Notes under the pieces: generated by a model
The model's database searches: none
Told to the model about the DNA's origin: nothing
The model's input: the letters and a program-made list of their open reading frames with translations, nothing else
Program-made: the position numbers and the translations under genes
Origin: AC-32 sp963788215
GTDB taxonomy: Bacteria > Actinomycetota > Thermoleophilia > Gaiellales > Gaiellaceae
DNA: 64,000 nt
Reading direction: 5' to 3'
Assembly (NCBI GenBank): GCA_963788215.1
Contig: CAWBFX010000010.1
Span: 248,001-312,000 of the forward strand
In this document: positions 15,968 through 25,778 of the stretch, one piece after another
How positions within the stretch are numbered: position 1 is the first letter of the stretch
How the letters are laid out: each line of letters begins with the position of its first letter

Positions 15968-18743
15968 ATGAAGGCTGGGCTGGCGATGAGCGGGCTGGTC
16001 GTCGTACTCATGCTGGCGTTCGCCGGCGCCGCGGGAGCGCGGCACGAGCCGGGGCAACTCCATGCGCAGGCGACCAAAAGGTTCTGGCATCCGGCGCCGA
16101 CGGTGCGCGCGAGCGCGCGCCTGCGCCCGGCGCTGAGCCTCCGCGGCCACCTCCACACCTTCACGCTTTCGCGCGTCGGCCTCCAGCGCGCGCTCGTCAA
16201 CTCGTCGACCGCGGTCGTCGCGCTGCCCCGGCCCGACGGGACCTTCCAGCGCTTCGCGCTCAGGCCCTCGGCGATCATGGCCCCCGGGCTCGCGCGGCGT
16301 CACCCTGGGATCCACACGTGGGCCGGCCACGGGATCGACGATCCCAGCGCGAGCATCCACGCCGACCTCAGCCGGCTCGGCTTCCACGCGTCGATCCGCT
16401 CGGCGCACGGCGGCTGGTACATCGACCCGTACTACCGCAACAGCCAGCGCCGGCTACGTCACGTACTTCACGCGCCAGGTCGCCGATCCGCACGGGACCT
16501 TCGTCGAGCGCGGCCCCCTCGGCCACGCCCCCGCCACGCTGCATCCTGCGGCGACGGGCGATCAGCTCCGCACGTACCGCCTCGCCCTCCTGACGGATCC
16601 CGCCTACGCGACGTACTTCCACGGCGCCACCACCGACGCGAAGGTCGCGCTGATCAACCGCGTGAGCCAGGTCTACGAGGACGAGACCTCGATCCGGCTC
16701 CAGCTGATCACGAACAACGACGCGCTCAACCTGGACACCGACGCCCAGATGACCGGCGCGAACGGCCCCTGCGGCGGCTCGCCCTGCTTCACGACGTCCC
16801 AGGCGACGAACTGCACCGGCTCGACGCTGACGCGCAACCGGCAGGTCATCGGCCTCCTGGTCGGCGCGAGCGCGTTCGACATCGGGCACATCGCGCTCGG
16901 CCAGCCGGGCGGCGGAATCGCGCAACTTGCGGTCGTCGGCGGTAACGCCAAGGCGCAGGGCTGCACCGGCCTCACGACCCCGGTCGGCGACTTCTTCGCC
17001 GTCGACTACGTCGCGCACGAGATGGGGCACCAGTTCGCCGGCAACCACACCTTCAACGGCACCCAGTCGAACTGCGGCGGCGGGAATCGCAACGGCGGCA
17101 CGTCGGTCGAGCCCGGCAGCGGCTCGTCCGTGATGGCCTACGCCGGGATCTGCGGCTCGGACAACCTGCAGCCCCATTCCGACCCGTACTGGTCGGAGCG
17201 CAGCTTCGACGAGATCACCTCCTACGTCTCCTCGGCGGAGACGAACATCGCCGAGGTCCAGATGGGCGCGCTCACGAACTACGACGGGACCGACCAGTTC
17301 CAGTTGCGCTACCTCGGCAACGACTCGGCGCCGATCGTCCGCGGGACGAACTACACCGCCGCCGGGATCCAGACCGCGATCCAGGACATCGCCGACTGGC
17401 CGACCGGCGGCACCGCGACCGTCAGCGCCGTCAGCGACACGTCCTTCACGGTGACCTTCGGCGGGACGCTCGCCAGCACGGACGTGGACGAGCTCGAGCT
17501 CGTCAACTGCACGGGCTGCACCGGCTTCACGGGCGAGATCGCGAAGGGCGGCCAGACGACGCGGCACGGGGCGGTCACCGCGACCGGCGACTCGATCCCG
17601 ACCGTCACCACGCCGGCCAGCTTCACGATCCCGTTGCGAACGCCGTTCGCGCTGACCGGGTCCGGCTCCGACGCCGACGGCGACCCGCTCACGTACCTCT
17701 GGGAGCAGAACGACCCCGGCGGCGGCACCGGCACCGGCCTCGTGGACAACAACAAGCTCAACGGCGCGCTCTTTCGGCAGTTCAGCGTGATCGCGAACGT
17801 GAGTGACGAGGACACACTCCTGTACGACTCGCCCGGCGAGAACCACGCGACCGCCGACCCGACCCGCGTCTTCCCCGACCTCGACCAGATCCTCGTCAAC
17901 AACACGAATGCCGAGGCCGGAACCTGTCCGGCGGCCCAGGATCCTCCGACGCCGGCCCAGATCGACTGCTTCTCGGAGTTCCTGCCGAACGCGACCTACG
18001 TGCCGACCGCGCTGCACTTCCGCGTGACCGTGCGCGACGGGCGCGGCGGTGTGAACGGCGCGCCGGTGACGCTCGCGCTCGCGCCCGGCACCGGGCCGTT
18101 CCTCGTCACCTCGCCGAACACCGCGGTGACCTGGGAGGGCGGGTCGCAGCAGACCGTGACCTGGGACGTTGCGAACACCGGCTCTCTTGCCGCGAACGTG
18201 AAGATCAGCCTCTCCGAGGACGGCGGCCAGACGTATCCGGACGTGCTCGCCGACTCGGTTCCGAACAACGGGTCGGCGACGGTGACGCTGCCGCTCGTCG
18301 AGACCACGCATGCACGGATCAAGGTCGAGGCGCTCGGCAACGTCTTCTTCGACCTCTCCGACGCGGACTTCACGATCACGGGCGGGCCTCCGCCGCCGCC
18401 ACCACCGCCACCTCCGCCTCCGCCACCTCCGCCGCCACCGCCACCGCCTCCTCCGCCCCCGCCGCCTCCGCCACCGCCACCGCCACCGCCACCACCGCCA
18501 CCTCCGCCGCCGCCACCACCGCCGGTGCAGGCGCCCTGCAAGGTGCCGAGCGTGGTCGGAAAGACGCTGGCCAAGGCGAGGACGCGGATCAGGGCAGCCC
18601 ACTGCAAGGTCGGCAACGTGACCAGGAAGGCCTCCGCGAACCGCCTCAAGGGGAAGGTCATCAAGCAGAGCCCGAGGGCGGGCAGGCGCTTCGCCAACGG
18701 GCACAAGGTCAACCTGACCGTCGGCAAGGGGAGCCGGCGCTGA
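15968..18743 (+). CDS. Secreted reprolysin-like zinc metalloprotease with poly-Pro linker and PASTA tail (one frameshift)
   Basis: Starts at ATG 15968 after GAGGGGAGGGG; signal peptide MKAGLAMSGLVVVLMLAFAGAAGA. The propeptide frame must skip one base near 16450 (..YYRNSQ to AGYVTYFTRQ..), after which the frame is open to 18743. The catalytic motif HEMGHQFAGNHTF (encoded near 17019) is the HExxHxxGxxH zinc site of M12-type proteases. Ig-like domains follow (SDADGDPLTYLWEQ; PNTAVTWEGGSQQTVTWDV), then about 45 prolines encoded at 18385-18525 and a Cys-containing PASTA-like tail (CKVPSVVGKTL .. AHCKVG .. VNLTVGKG). The indel may be a sequencing error. Confidence 0.8.
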
Positions 18744-18756
18744 AGCGCGGCGTTCG

Positions 18757-20711
18757 ATGGCCAGGAGACTGCTTCGGATCGCGGCGCTGACCGCGTCGCT
18801 CGGTGTGCTCACGCTCGCGCCGGCGGCGTCCACGCCTGCAGCGCGGCCGAGTGCGCCTGCGTCGACCTGGAACGTCGTCGCGTCGCTGCCACAGGCGCTC
18901 TACGGCGCCGCGGCTGCCGCCGACCCGCTCTACTTCGCCTATCTCTTCGGTGGCTACTCGACCGAAACCGGCTTCGCCGTGGACACCGCCTACCGCTGGA
19001 ACTCGGTCAACGAACGCTGGGAGGAGCGGGCGCCGATGGCGGACGCGGTCGAGGGCGCATCGGCGGTCTACGTCCCGTCGGACACTGATCCGCGTATCTA
19101 CGTCTTCGGCGGGGTCGATCCGTCAACCGACACGACCAGCACGGCGACCAGGATCTACGACGTCTTCGCGAACTCGTGGAGCACCGGGAGTGGCCCTGCC
19201 TGCAGCGCGATCGTTCATGGCTTCGGGCTACGACGCGGCGAACGGCAAGATCTACCTCGTCGGCGGCTACAACGCGACGCCCGCCGCCCAGGCGACGACC
19301 TGGGAGTACAACCCCGCTTCGAACACGTTCGCGGCGAAGAGCGCGATCCCGCACGCGGTGGCCGCCGCCGCCGCCGGTGACGTGAGCGGGCACCTCTACG
19401 TCGCCGGTGGGATAGACACGAACGAGACCACGCTCGATCTCACCTGGGACTACAACGTCGCCCTCGACACCTGGACGCCGAAGGCAGACATGCCTTCCGC
19501 GGAGTATGCGCCCGGCGGCGCCGTGGCCGGCGGGAAGCTCTGGGTCTTCGGCGGCGGCAGCTCGCTCATCCCCGATCTGCCCGGGACGGCGGGAACGACC
19601 TACAGCTACGACCCGGCACTCAATGCCTGGACATCCGGCCCGAGCTTGAACGTGCCGCGCTCGCTCATCGCGGGCAGCGCGATCGGCAACCGGCTCGTCG
19701 CAGCGGGCGGCTACGACGGCTCGAGCTCCACAACCGACACCGAGGTGCTCGACGCCGCGACCGCGAGCTGCCAGAACCCTACCACGACCTACGCCGAGGA
19801 CTTCGACGGCGTCACGCCGCCCGCGCTGCCCACGGGCTGGACCGCCGACGAACACGCTGGGGGACCCGCCGCTCTGGACGACGTCCAACAGCGGGATGCC
19901 CACGCCTCCGGCCGACTCGCCGCCGAATGCGGCCTACATCGACGACGGGCAGGTCGCCAGCGACAAGCGGCTGACCTCCCCCGACATCCCGATCTCCACC
20001 CCCGACGCGCAGCTCACGTTCCGGAACAACTACTACCTCGAGCACACCTTCGACGGCGGCGTCCTCGAGATCTCGATCGCGGGCGGCGCCTTCCAGGACA
20101 TCGTCACCGCCGGCGGCACCTTCGTCCAGGCCGGCTACAGCGGAACGCTGAACTCCGGTCTCCAGAACCCGCTCGAGGGCCGGATGACCTGGACCGGGAA
20201 CTCGAACAACGGGTTCGTCACGACGACCGTCGACCTGCCCCCGGCTGCGGCCGGCCAGAACGTCGAGCTCCGCTGGCGGCTCGGGACGGACGAGTCGACT
20301 GGAGCACCGGGCTGGCGCATCGACTCGCTCCGGATCAGCGAATGCGTCGCGCCTCCGCCGCCTCCACCGCCCCCACCTCCTCCTCCACCACCGCCGCCTC
20401 CACCCCCCACCACCACCACCGCCTCCTCCTCCGCCACCGCCCGCTCCACCTCCGCCTCCGCCTCCGCCTCCCCACCACCATCGCCGCCGCCGCCCAGGGC
20501 GTCATGCAAGGTGCCGCGAGTGGTGGGCCTGACGCTGGGGAGGGCGAAGGCGAAGATCCGGACGGCGCATTGCCGCACGGGCAAGATCACGCGCAAGGTC
20601 TCGTCGCAGCGCAAGAAGAACCACGTGCTGGCCCAGAGGCCGCGTCCCGGCCGCAGGCTCGCCAACGGCGCGCGCGTGAACTTGACGGTCGGCAAGGGCC
20701 CACGGCGCTAG
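18757..20711 (+). CDS. Secreted Kelch beta-propeller protein with poly-Pro linker and PASTA tail (two frameshifts)
   Basis: Begins at ATG 18757 (signal peptide MARRLLRIAALTASLGVLTL). Kelch repeats are visible (YLFGGYSTETG, YVFGGVDPS, YLVGGYNAT, YVAGGIDTN, WVFGGGSSL, VAAGGYDGS), followed by a jelly-roll-like domain (MTWTGNSNNGFVTTTVDLP), a poly-proline linker and a tail nearly identical in plan to that of the upstream protease (CKVPRVVGLTLGRAK .. AHCRTG .. VNLTVGKG). The frame must skip one base near 19196-19205 and again near 19860. It sits 13 bp after the protease, so the two are probably co-expressed surface proteins. Confidence 0.75.
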
Positions 20712-20731
20712 AAACAGCCGCCCGCGCGGCC

Positions 20732-20737
20732 TACGCT
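20732..20737 (+). promoter_or_regulatory. Leaderless-type -10 box of the response regulator
   Basis: TACGCT lies 6 nt before GTG 20744, with no Shine-Dalgarno between. Confidence 0.55.
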
Positions 20738-20743
20738 TGACCT

Positions 20744-21418
20744 GTGCACGCGCACGTGCTGGTCGTCGAGGACGACCCGTCGATCCGTGAGGTGGCTGCG
20801 CTCGGCCTCGAGCAGGCCGGGTTCCAGGTGGAGACGAGCGGTGACGGGCGCGAAGGCCTGATCCAGTTTCGGCAGGGCGCGTTCGACCTCGTCCTGCTCG
20901 ACGTGATGCTGCCTTCGCTCGACGGATTCGAGGTGCTCCGCGAGATCCGCGGCGAGAGCAGAACGCCGGTCGTGATGCTGACCGCGCGCTCGGATCTGAC
21001 CGACGTCGTGGTCGGGCTCGAGCTCGGGGCCGACGACTACGTGACGAAGCCGTTCGAGCTGCCGGAGCTCGTGGCGCGGATCAAGGCGGTGCTGAGGCGC
21101 TCCACCGCCGAGCCGGGCGACGCGATGATCCACGTCCCACCGCTCGAGATCGACCCGGCCGGGTTCACGGCCAGGCGCGAAGGGGAGGAGCTCGAGCTGA
21201 CAGCGACCGAGTTCAAGCTCCTGCTCGAGCTGGCGAAGCGGCCCAAGCAGGTGTTCACGCGCGAGCTCCTGCTGGAGCTCGTCTGGAACTACGACTACCT
21301 CGGCGACTCCCGGCTCGTCGACGCCGCGATCCAGCGCCTGCGCGCCAAGGTCGAGGAGGACCCGAAGGAGCCCAAGCTGATCCGAACGGTTCGCGGCGTC
21401 GGCTATCGCTTCGGGTGA
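20744..21418 (+). CDS. OmpR/PhoB-family response regulator
   Basis: 224 residues. The receiver domain has the acidic pair VVEDDPS, phospho-acceptor Asp in LVLLDVMLPSLDGFEVL and Lys in YVTKPFELPEL. The winged-helix DNA-binding domain (about 130-224) ends with RTVRGVGYRFG. Its stop overlaps the GTG of the histidine kinase by 4 bp. Two near-identical 11-bp-period direct repeats, the usual binding geometry of this family, lie just downstream of the kinase at 22732 and 24260, so the next two genes are plausible targets. Confidence 0.93.
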   Translation: MHAHVLVVEDDPSIREVAALGLEQAGFQVETSGDGREGLIQFRQGAFDLVLLDVMLPSLDGFEVLREIRGESRTPVVMLTARSDLTDVVVGLELGADDYVTKPFELPELVARIKAVLRRSTAEPGDAMIHVPPLEIDPAGFTARREGEELELTATEFKLLLELAKRPKQVFTRELLLELVWNYDYLGDSRLVDAAIQRLRAKVEEDPKEPKLIRTVRGVGYRFG

Positions 21419-22731
21419 CCCTGCGGCGCCGCCTGACGATCGCCTTCGCGCTCGCAGTGGGCGTGACTGCGGTGGCGCTTGCGGCCGGCTCGTACTTCGT
21501 CGTCCGGCACAACCTCTTGCGCGACTCCGTCCACTCGTCGGCCAAGCAGTCGAGACAGAACCTGCGCGTGGCCGCGGACGATCTGCCGAGCCGCCCCGAG
21601 AAGCTGCTCACGGCGTACAAGACGACGGGCGGGTTCGACACCGTGCTGCAGACCGGCGGCCGGACGTACAGCTCGAAGTTCCTCTCGCTCCGCCAGGTTC
21701 CGGCCGGTCTGCGGGCGATCGTGCGCCAGGGACGGCTCGGCTACCAGCGCGAGACGGTCGCCGGCACCCACTACCTCGTGGTCGGCGGGCCGGCGAAGGG
21801 CGGTGAGCTCTACTTCTTCTACTCGGAGGACGGGCTCCGGCACGAGCTCGCGGTGTTGCGGAACATCCTGCTCGTGGGAGGCGCGGTGCTCGTGCTCCTG
21901 GCCGCGCTCGCGGGCGCCGTGCTCGCACGGGAGGCGTTGCGGCCCGTCGCGCGGGCCAGTGCGGCGGCGCACTCGCTCGCGGAAGGCCTGCTCGAGACGC
22001 GCCTGCCGGTCGAGGGCCAGGACGAGTTCGGCGCCTGGGCGCAGGCGTTCAACGAGATGGCCGGCGCGCTCGAGGCGAAGATCGAGGCGCTCTCGGCCGC
22101 CCAGGCGCGCGAGCGGCGCTTCACGGCAGACGTCGCGCACGAGCTGCGCACCCCGCTGACCGGACTCGTCGGCGAGTCCTCGCTGCTCGCGGAGCACCTC
22201 GAGCGAATGCCGGCCGAGTCGCGCCGCCCGGCCGAGCTCTTGATCTCGGACGTCGGCCGCCTCCGCACGCTCGTCGAGGAGCTGATGGAGATCTCACGGC
22301 TCGACGCGGGCGCCGAGAGCGTCCACGCGGAGAGCGTCGACCTCGCCGCGCTCACGCGCGCCGTCCTGCGCTCGCGCGGCTGGGAGGAGCGAGTCGCTCT
22401 CGACGGCGGCGAGGCCGTCGTGACCAGCGATCCGCGGCGGCTGGAGCGGATCCTCGCGAACCTCGTCGGCAACGCGCTCGAGCACGGAGGCGACGGCGTC
22501 GAGGTTCGGGTCGCCAGCGATTTCGTCGAGGTCTCGGACCACGGCCCCGGGATCGCGCCGGAGCACCTGTCGCATGTGTTCGACCGCTTCTACAAAGCCG
22601 ACCCGTCGCGCAGCGGGCGCGGCTCGGGCCTGGGCCTCGCGATCGCGCAGGAGAATGCGAGGCTCCTCGGCGGAAAGATCGAGGTCGAGAGCGAGCCCGG
22701 CCGGGGGAGCCGGTTCACCCTGAGGCTGTAG
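21415..22731 (+). CDS. Two-component sensor histidine kinase
   Basis: 438 residues with two membrane helices (LTIAFALAVGVTAVALAAGS and ILLVGGAVLVLLAALAGAVL) flanking a sensor region of about 110 residues, then HAMP, HisKA with phospho-acceptor His in FTADVAHELRTPLTGL (near residue 240), N-box NLVGNALEHGG, and G-boxes DHGPGIAPEH and GRGSGLGLAIAQ. Orthodox kinase paired with the upstream regulator (GTGA overlap). The signal is unknown; the sensor domain is not one I recognise. Confidence 0.93.
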   Translation: MTLRRRLTIAFALAVGVTAVALAAGSYFVVRHNLLRDSVHSSAKQSRQNLRVAADDLPSRPEKLLTAYKTTGGFDTVLQTGGRTYSSKFLSLRQVPAGLRAIVRQGRLGYQRETVAGTHYLVVGGPAKGGELYFFYSEDGLRHELAVLRNILLVGGAVLVLLAALAGAVLAREALRPVARASAAAHSLAEGLLETRLPVEGQDEFGAWAQAFNEMAGALEAKIEALSAAQARERRFTADVAHELRTPLTGLVGESSLLAEHLERMPAESRRPAELLISDVGRLRTLVEELMEISRLDAGAESVHAESVDLAALTRAVLRSRGWEERVALDGGEAVVTSDPRRLERILANLVGNALEHGGDGVEVRVASDFVEVSDHGPGIAPEHLSHVFDRFYKADPSRSGRGSGLGLAIAQENARLLGGKIEVESEPGRGSRFTLRL

Positions 22732-22749
22732 CTGTTGCAGAACTGTTAC
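22732..22749 (+). promoter_or_regulatory. Direct-repeat operator, CTGTTGC-AGAA-CTGTTAC
   Basis: Two 7-mers (22732-22738 and 22743-22749) spaced 4 bp apart give the 11-bp period of OmpR/PhoB-type sites; the sequence resembles the E. coli Pho box CTGTCAT-N4-CTGTCAC. It starts right after the kinase stop and 62 bp before the start of the next gene. A near-identical site lies at 24260-24277. Confidence 0.6.
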
Positions 22750-22793
22750 GCGGCTGTGGCCGGCGCGTCGCGCCGGGGATCAAGGATCTACGC

Positions 22794-24257
22794 GTGACCA
22801 AGCTGCTCGCAGGGGTCCTGCTCGTCCTCGCGGCCGGCGCGGTCGGCTGGTTTCTCGCGCAGCCGTCTGAACACGCCGTCTCGCTCGGCCTGCCCCAGCC
22901 ACGCACGCCCGTCGCGGCCGCGCAGCCGACGGGCCCGTTGCCGAGCGGCCGGTCGTTCGAGGTCTGGTTCGCACGGGACGGCCGCCTCGTGGAGGCCCTG
23001 CGCACGCACAAGGTGACGCGACGGGTCGCCACGGCGGCCCTCTCCGCGCTTCTGGCAGGCCCGACGCCGAGCGAGCGCGCCTCCGGCATGCGCAGCCAGA
23101 TCCCGGCCGGGACGCGATTGCTCGGCGTCTCGATCGCGGGCGGCGTCGCGCGGGTCGATCTCACCTCCGACTTCGAGTCGGCTGCGGCGACCCGGGCGCT
23201 GCAGCTCCGCCTCGCGCAGGTCGTCTACACGGCGACGCAGTTTCCGACGGTGAAGAAGGTGCGCTTTCTGGTCGGCGGGACACCGGTGGCCGCCCTCGGC
23301 CGTGCGGTCGGGCGGGAGGCCTACCGGCCGCTTGCGCCGGTTGCCGCCCCGTTCGCCGGGAGTTGGCGCCGGCTGCCGCCCTCACCGGGGGGCGCCCTTG
23401 GCGTGAGGGACGGGGCCTGGACCGGAAAGGAGCTGCTCGTTCTCGGCCGCAGCCCCGGCAGAACCGCGTTCGCGAGCTTTCGTCCCGCATCGACGAGCTG
23501 GCGGCGGCTTCCGCCCCCGCGAGGCCTTGGCAACGCGTTTCGGACCGTCTGGACCGGACACGAGCTGATCGCGTGGGGCTCGCACGCAGCTGCGTTCCGG
23601 CCGCGGACCGGCCGCTGGCGCAGGCTTCCCGACCCGCCGGTCGCGGACGTTCCCAAAGCGCTTGTGTGGACCGGACGCGAGGTGCTCGGCTGGAGCGACT
23701 CGGGAGGGGCGGCGTACAGGCCTGGATCCGGATGGCGCGTGCTTCCGAGAGCCCCGCTGACCGGCGCCGCCGCCTGGACCGGGCGCGAGCTGATCATGGT
23801 CGCAGGACGGCACGCGGCGGCGTTCAGGCCGGGTCGCGGCTGGCGGGCGCTTCCGCCGCCGCCCGAGGCTCGTGTCGGTGCGACTGCGGTGTGGGACGGC
23901 AGCGAGGTGCTGCTCGTCGGCGGCGACTCGGCGCCGGCGACCGGTCTTGCCTACTCGCCGAAGACGAACGCATGGCGCGAGCTGGCGCCTATGGACTCGG
24001 GCCGGACCGGCGCCGCTACGGTCTGGACCGGCGACCGTCTCGTGCTCTGGGGCGGCGAGACGGGCTCCCCGGGGCATTTCGTGGTCCCGCCCCACGGCCT
24101 GGCGTACGACCCGCGCGCCGACCGCTGGTCGCCTCTTCCGCAGGCGCCGCTACGGGGCCGGCTGCACCCGCTCGCCGTCTGGACGGGCCGTTCGCTGCTC
24201 GTCTGGGGCGGCGACCCCGGCTTCGCGGACGGCGCGAGCTTCACGCCCTCCCGCTGA
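22794..24257 (+). CDS. Membrane-anchored GerMN-domain protein with C-terminal Kelch-like beta-propeller
   Basis: 487 residues. One N-terminal helix (KLLAGVLLVLAAGAVGWFLA) anchors or exports the protein. Residues about 55-160 form a GerMN domain (EVWFARDGRLVEALR .. LLAGPTPSERASGMRSQIP .. GVARVDLTSDF .. RLAQVVYTATQFPTVKKVRFLVGG), known from spore-germination GerM and mycobacterial LpqB. The rest has repeated blades of the type W(T/D)G.ELLV.G (AWTGKELLVLG, VWTGHELIAWG, VWTGREVLGWS, AWTGRELIMVA, VWDGSEVLLVG, VWTGDRLVLWG, VWTGRSLLVWG), a propeller. LpqB also joins GerMN to a propeller and works with a two-component system (MtrAB), which makes this neighbourhood suggestive. Confidence 0.82.
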   Translation: MTKLLAGVLLVLAAGAVGWFLAQPSEHAVSLGLPQPRTPVAAAQPTGPLPSGRSFEVWFARDGRLVEALRTHKVTRRVATAALSALLAGPTPSERASGMRSQIPAGTRLLGVSIAGGVARVDLTSDFESAAATRALQLRLAQVVYTATQFPTVKKVRFLVGGTPVAALGRAVGREAYRPLAPVAAPFAGSWRRLPPSPGGALGVRDGAWTGKELLVLGRSPGRTAFASFRPASTSWRRLPPPRGLGNAFRTVWTGHELIAWGSHAAAFRPRTGRWRRLPDPPVADVPKALVWTGREVLGWSDSGGAAYRPGSGWRVLPRAPLTGAAAWTGRELIMVAGRHAAAFRPGRGWRALPPPPEARVGATAVWDGSEVLLVGGDSAPATGLAYSPKTNAWRELAPMDSGRTGAATVWTGDRLVLWGGETGSPGHFVVPPHGLAYDPRADRWSPLPQAPLRGRLHPLAVWTGRSLLVWGGDPGFADGASFTPSR

Positions 24258-24259
24258 CG

Positions 24260-24277
24260 CTGTTGCAGAACGGTTAC
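24260..24277 (+). promoter_or_regulatory. Direct-repeat operator, CTGTTGC-AGAA-CGGTTAC
   Basis: Same arrangement as 22732-22749, one base different in the second half-site; matching sequence continues as GCGGC(C/T)GTG. It lies 65 bp before the GTG of the PD40 gene and after the GerMN stop, so it probably marks a promoter controlled by the response regulator at 20744. Confidence 0.6.
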
Positions 24278-24342
24278 GCGGCCGTGACGGCCGTGTTGCG
24301 AGCGCGCTGGACGATGCGTTCAACCCCCAAGGAGGCACAGTC

Positions 24343-25698
24343 GTGAAGACCTTTCTCGCAATTGCAATCCTCGTTCTCGTCCTTTCGAGCTCGGCCGCAG
24401 CCGGCTCTCCCGCTTCGACCGAGCGCGTGAGCGTCTCGAGCGCCGGTGCACAGGGCGATTTGGAGAGCTACGCGTCCGGGATCAGCGCAAAGGGCCGCTA
24501 CGTGCTCTTCAACTCGCAGGCCCGTAATCTCGTCGCGGGCGACACCAACGAACGAAACGACGTCTTCCTCGCGGACCGCCAAACCGGCACCGTTCAGCGC
24601 GTGAGCGTGAGGAGCGGCGGCGGCCAGGCGAAGGCGGGATCGGACCCGTTCGGCGGCTCGTACGCCGGAGGCCTCAGCGCGAACGCCCGCTACGTCGCGT
24701 TTCGCTCGGACTCGCCCAACCTGGTGCAGCACGACACCAACCGGGCGGCGGACGTCTTCGTCTTCGACCGCGCCCGGAACGTCACCACCCGCGTGAGCGT
24801 CAGCACGCGCGGCAAGCAGGCGAACGGCCCGAGCGGGGATCCCGCCATCAGCGCGAACGGCCGCTACGTCGCGTTCTCCTCGTTCGCATCGAACGTCGTC
24901 CGCGGCGACACGAACAAGGTCACGGACATCTTCGTCCGCGACCTGCGCAAGCACCGGACGATCCGCGTCAGCGTTACGAGCCGCGGCGCCCAGGCGCGCT
25001 GCAGCCAGGGCTGCGAGAGCACCGAGCCGGCTTTGAGTGCGAACGGACGGTTCGTCGCGTTCCAGTCCTCGGCTACGAATCTCGTCCGCGGAGACACGAA
25101 CCGGCTCGGCGATGTCTTCGTGCGCGATCTCCGTAGCGGCCGGACCGAGCGCGCCAGTGTCTCGAGCTCGGGCCGCCAGGCGGGCGGTGACCGCACGAAT
25201 AACGGCAGCAACGCACCGGCGATCAGCGCCAACGGCCGCTTCGTCGCATTCCACTCGCTTGCATCGAACCTCGTCGCCCGCGACACGAACCGCACCGCCG
25301 ACGCCTTCGTCCGCGACCGGCGGGCCCACAAGACCGCACGTGTGAGCATCTCGACCGCGGGCTTGCAGGCCAACGGCGAGACCCTCGGCGCTCTCGGCAT
25401 CAGCGCCGACGGCCGTTACGTCGCGTTCACGTCGCTGGCCTCGAACCTCGTCTCGGGCGACGCGAACGACATCACGGACGTTTTCGTGCGCGACCTGCGC
25501 GGCGGCACGACGAGCCTCGTCAGCCTCGGCGCTTCCGGCGTCCAGGGCGCGGATTCGAGCGCCGTCGGCGGGGCGTCGTTCAGCGCAGACGACCGCTATC
25601 TCGCGTTCTCGTCTTGGGCCTCGAACTTCGTCCCGGGCGACACGAACGACAAGGCGGATGCGTTCGTCCGCGATCTACACGCAGCGCAGATGCACTGA
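24343..25698 (+). CDS. Secreted PD40 (TolB-like) beta-propeller protein
   Basis: 451 residues starting at GTG 24343 behind AAGGAGG (24329-24335). Signal peptide VKTFLAIAILVLVLSSSAAAG. The mature protein is seven repeats of about 60 residues with consensus ISANGRYVAFSS.ASNLV.GD followed by TN..DVFVRDL....T.RVSVS, a WD40-like PD40 propeller. There is no catalytic domain; such proteins are exported and may bind glycans or proteins. It is the last gene before a bidirectional terminator and probably part of the regulon of the upstream two-component system. Confidence 0.85.
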   Translation: MKTFLAIAILVLVLSSSAAAGSPASTERVSVSSAGAQGDLESYASGISAKGRYVLFNSQARNLVAGDTNERNDVFLADRQTGTVQRVSVRSGGGQAKAGSDPFGGSYAGGLSANARYVAFRSDSPNLVQHDTNRAADVFVFDRARNVTTRVSVSTRGKQANGPSGDPAISANGRYVAFSSFASNVVRGDTNKVTDIFVRDLRKHRTIRVSVTSRGAQARCSQGCESTEPALSANGRFVAFQSSATNLVRGDTNRLGDVFVRDLRSGRTERASVSSSGRQAGGDRTNNGSNAPAISANGRFVAFHSLASNLVARDTNRTADAFVRDRRAHKTARVSISTAGLQANGETLGALGISADGRYVAFTSLASNLVSGDANDITDVFVRDLRGGTTSLVSLGASGVQGADSSAVGGASFSADDRYLAFSSWASNFVPGDTNDKADAFVRDLHAAQMH

Positions 25699-25727
25699 CC
25701 CCGCGCCAGCCCGTAACTCCATCCCTT

Positions 25728-25753
25728 GCACGGCGCCCGCGGCGGCGCCGTGC
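25728..25753. terminator. Bidirectional terminator hairpin
   Basis: GCACGGCGCC / GGCGCCGTGC form a perfect 10-bp stem with a 6-nt loop between the convergent PD40 and glycoside hydrolase genes; TCGTTCTGCTCT follows on the plus strand. Confidence 0.75.
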
Positions 25754-25778
25754 TCGTTCTGCTCTCAATCGAGCGCGG

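Noticed and set aside
16449..16665. Separate second gene starting at 16662 for the metalloprotease
   Set aside because: The protein continues without domain break from the first frame after one base is skipped; the catalytic domain would otherwise lack the signal peptide and part of the prodomain.
18385..18525. Long CCG/CCA/CCT run as a simple-sequence repeat or contingency locus
   Set aside because: Codons are mixed but all encode proline, so it is a selected poly-proline linker; the same linker is found in the neighbouring protein.
15968..20711. Programmed ribosomal frameshifting in the secreted proteins
   Set aside because: The break sites share no slippery heptamer or downstream fold that I can see, and differ from gene to gene; indels or read errors are simpler.
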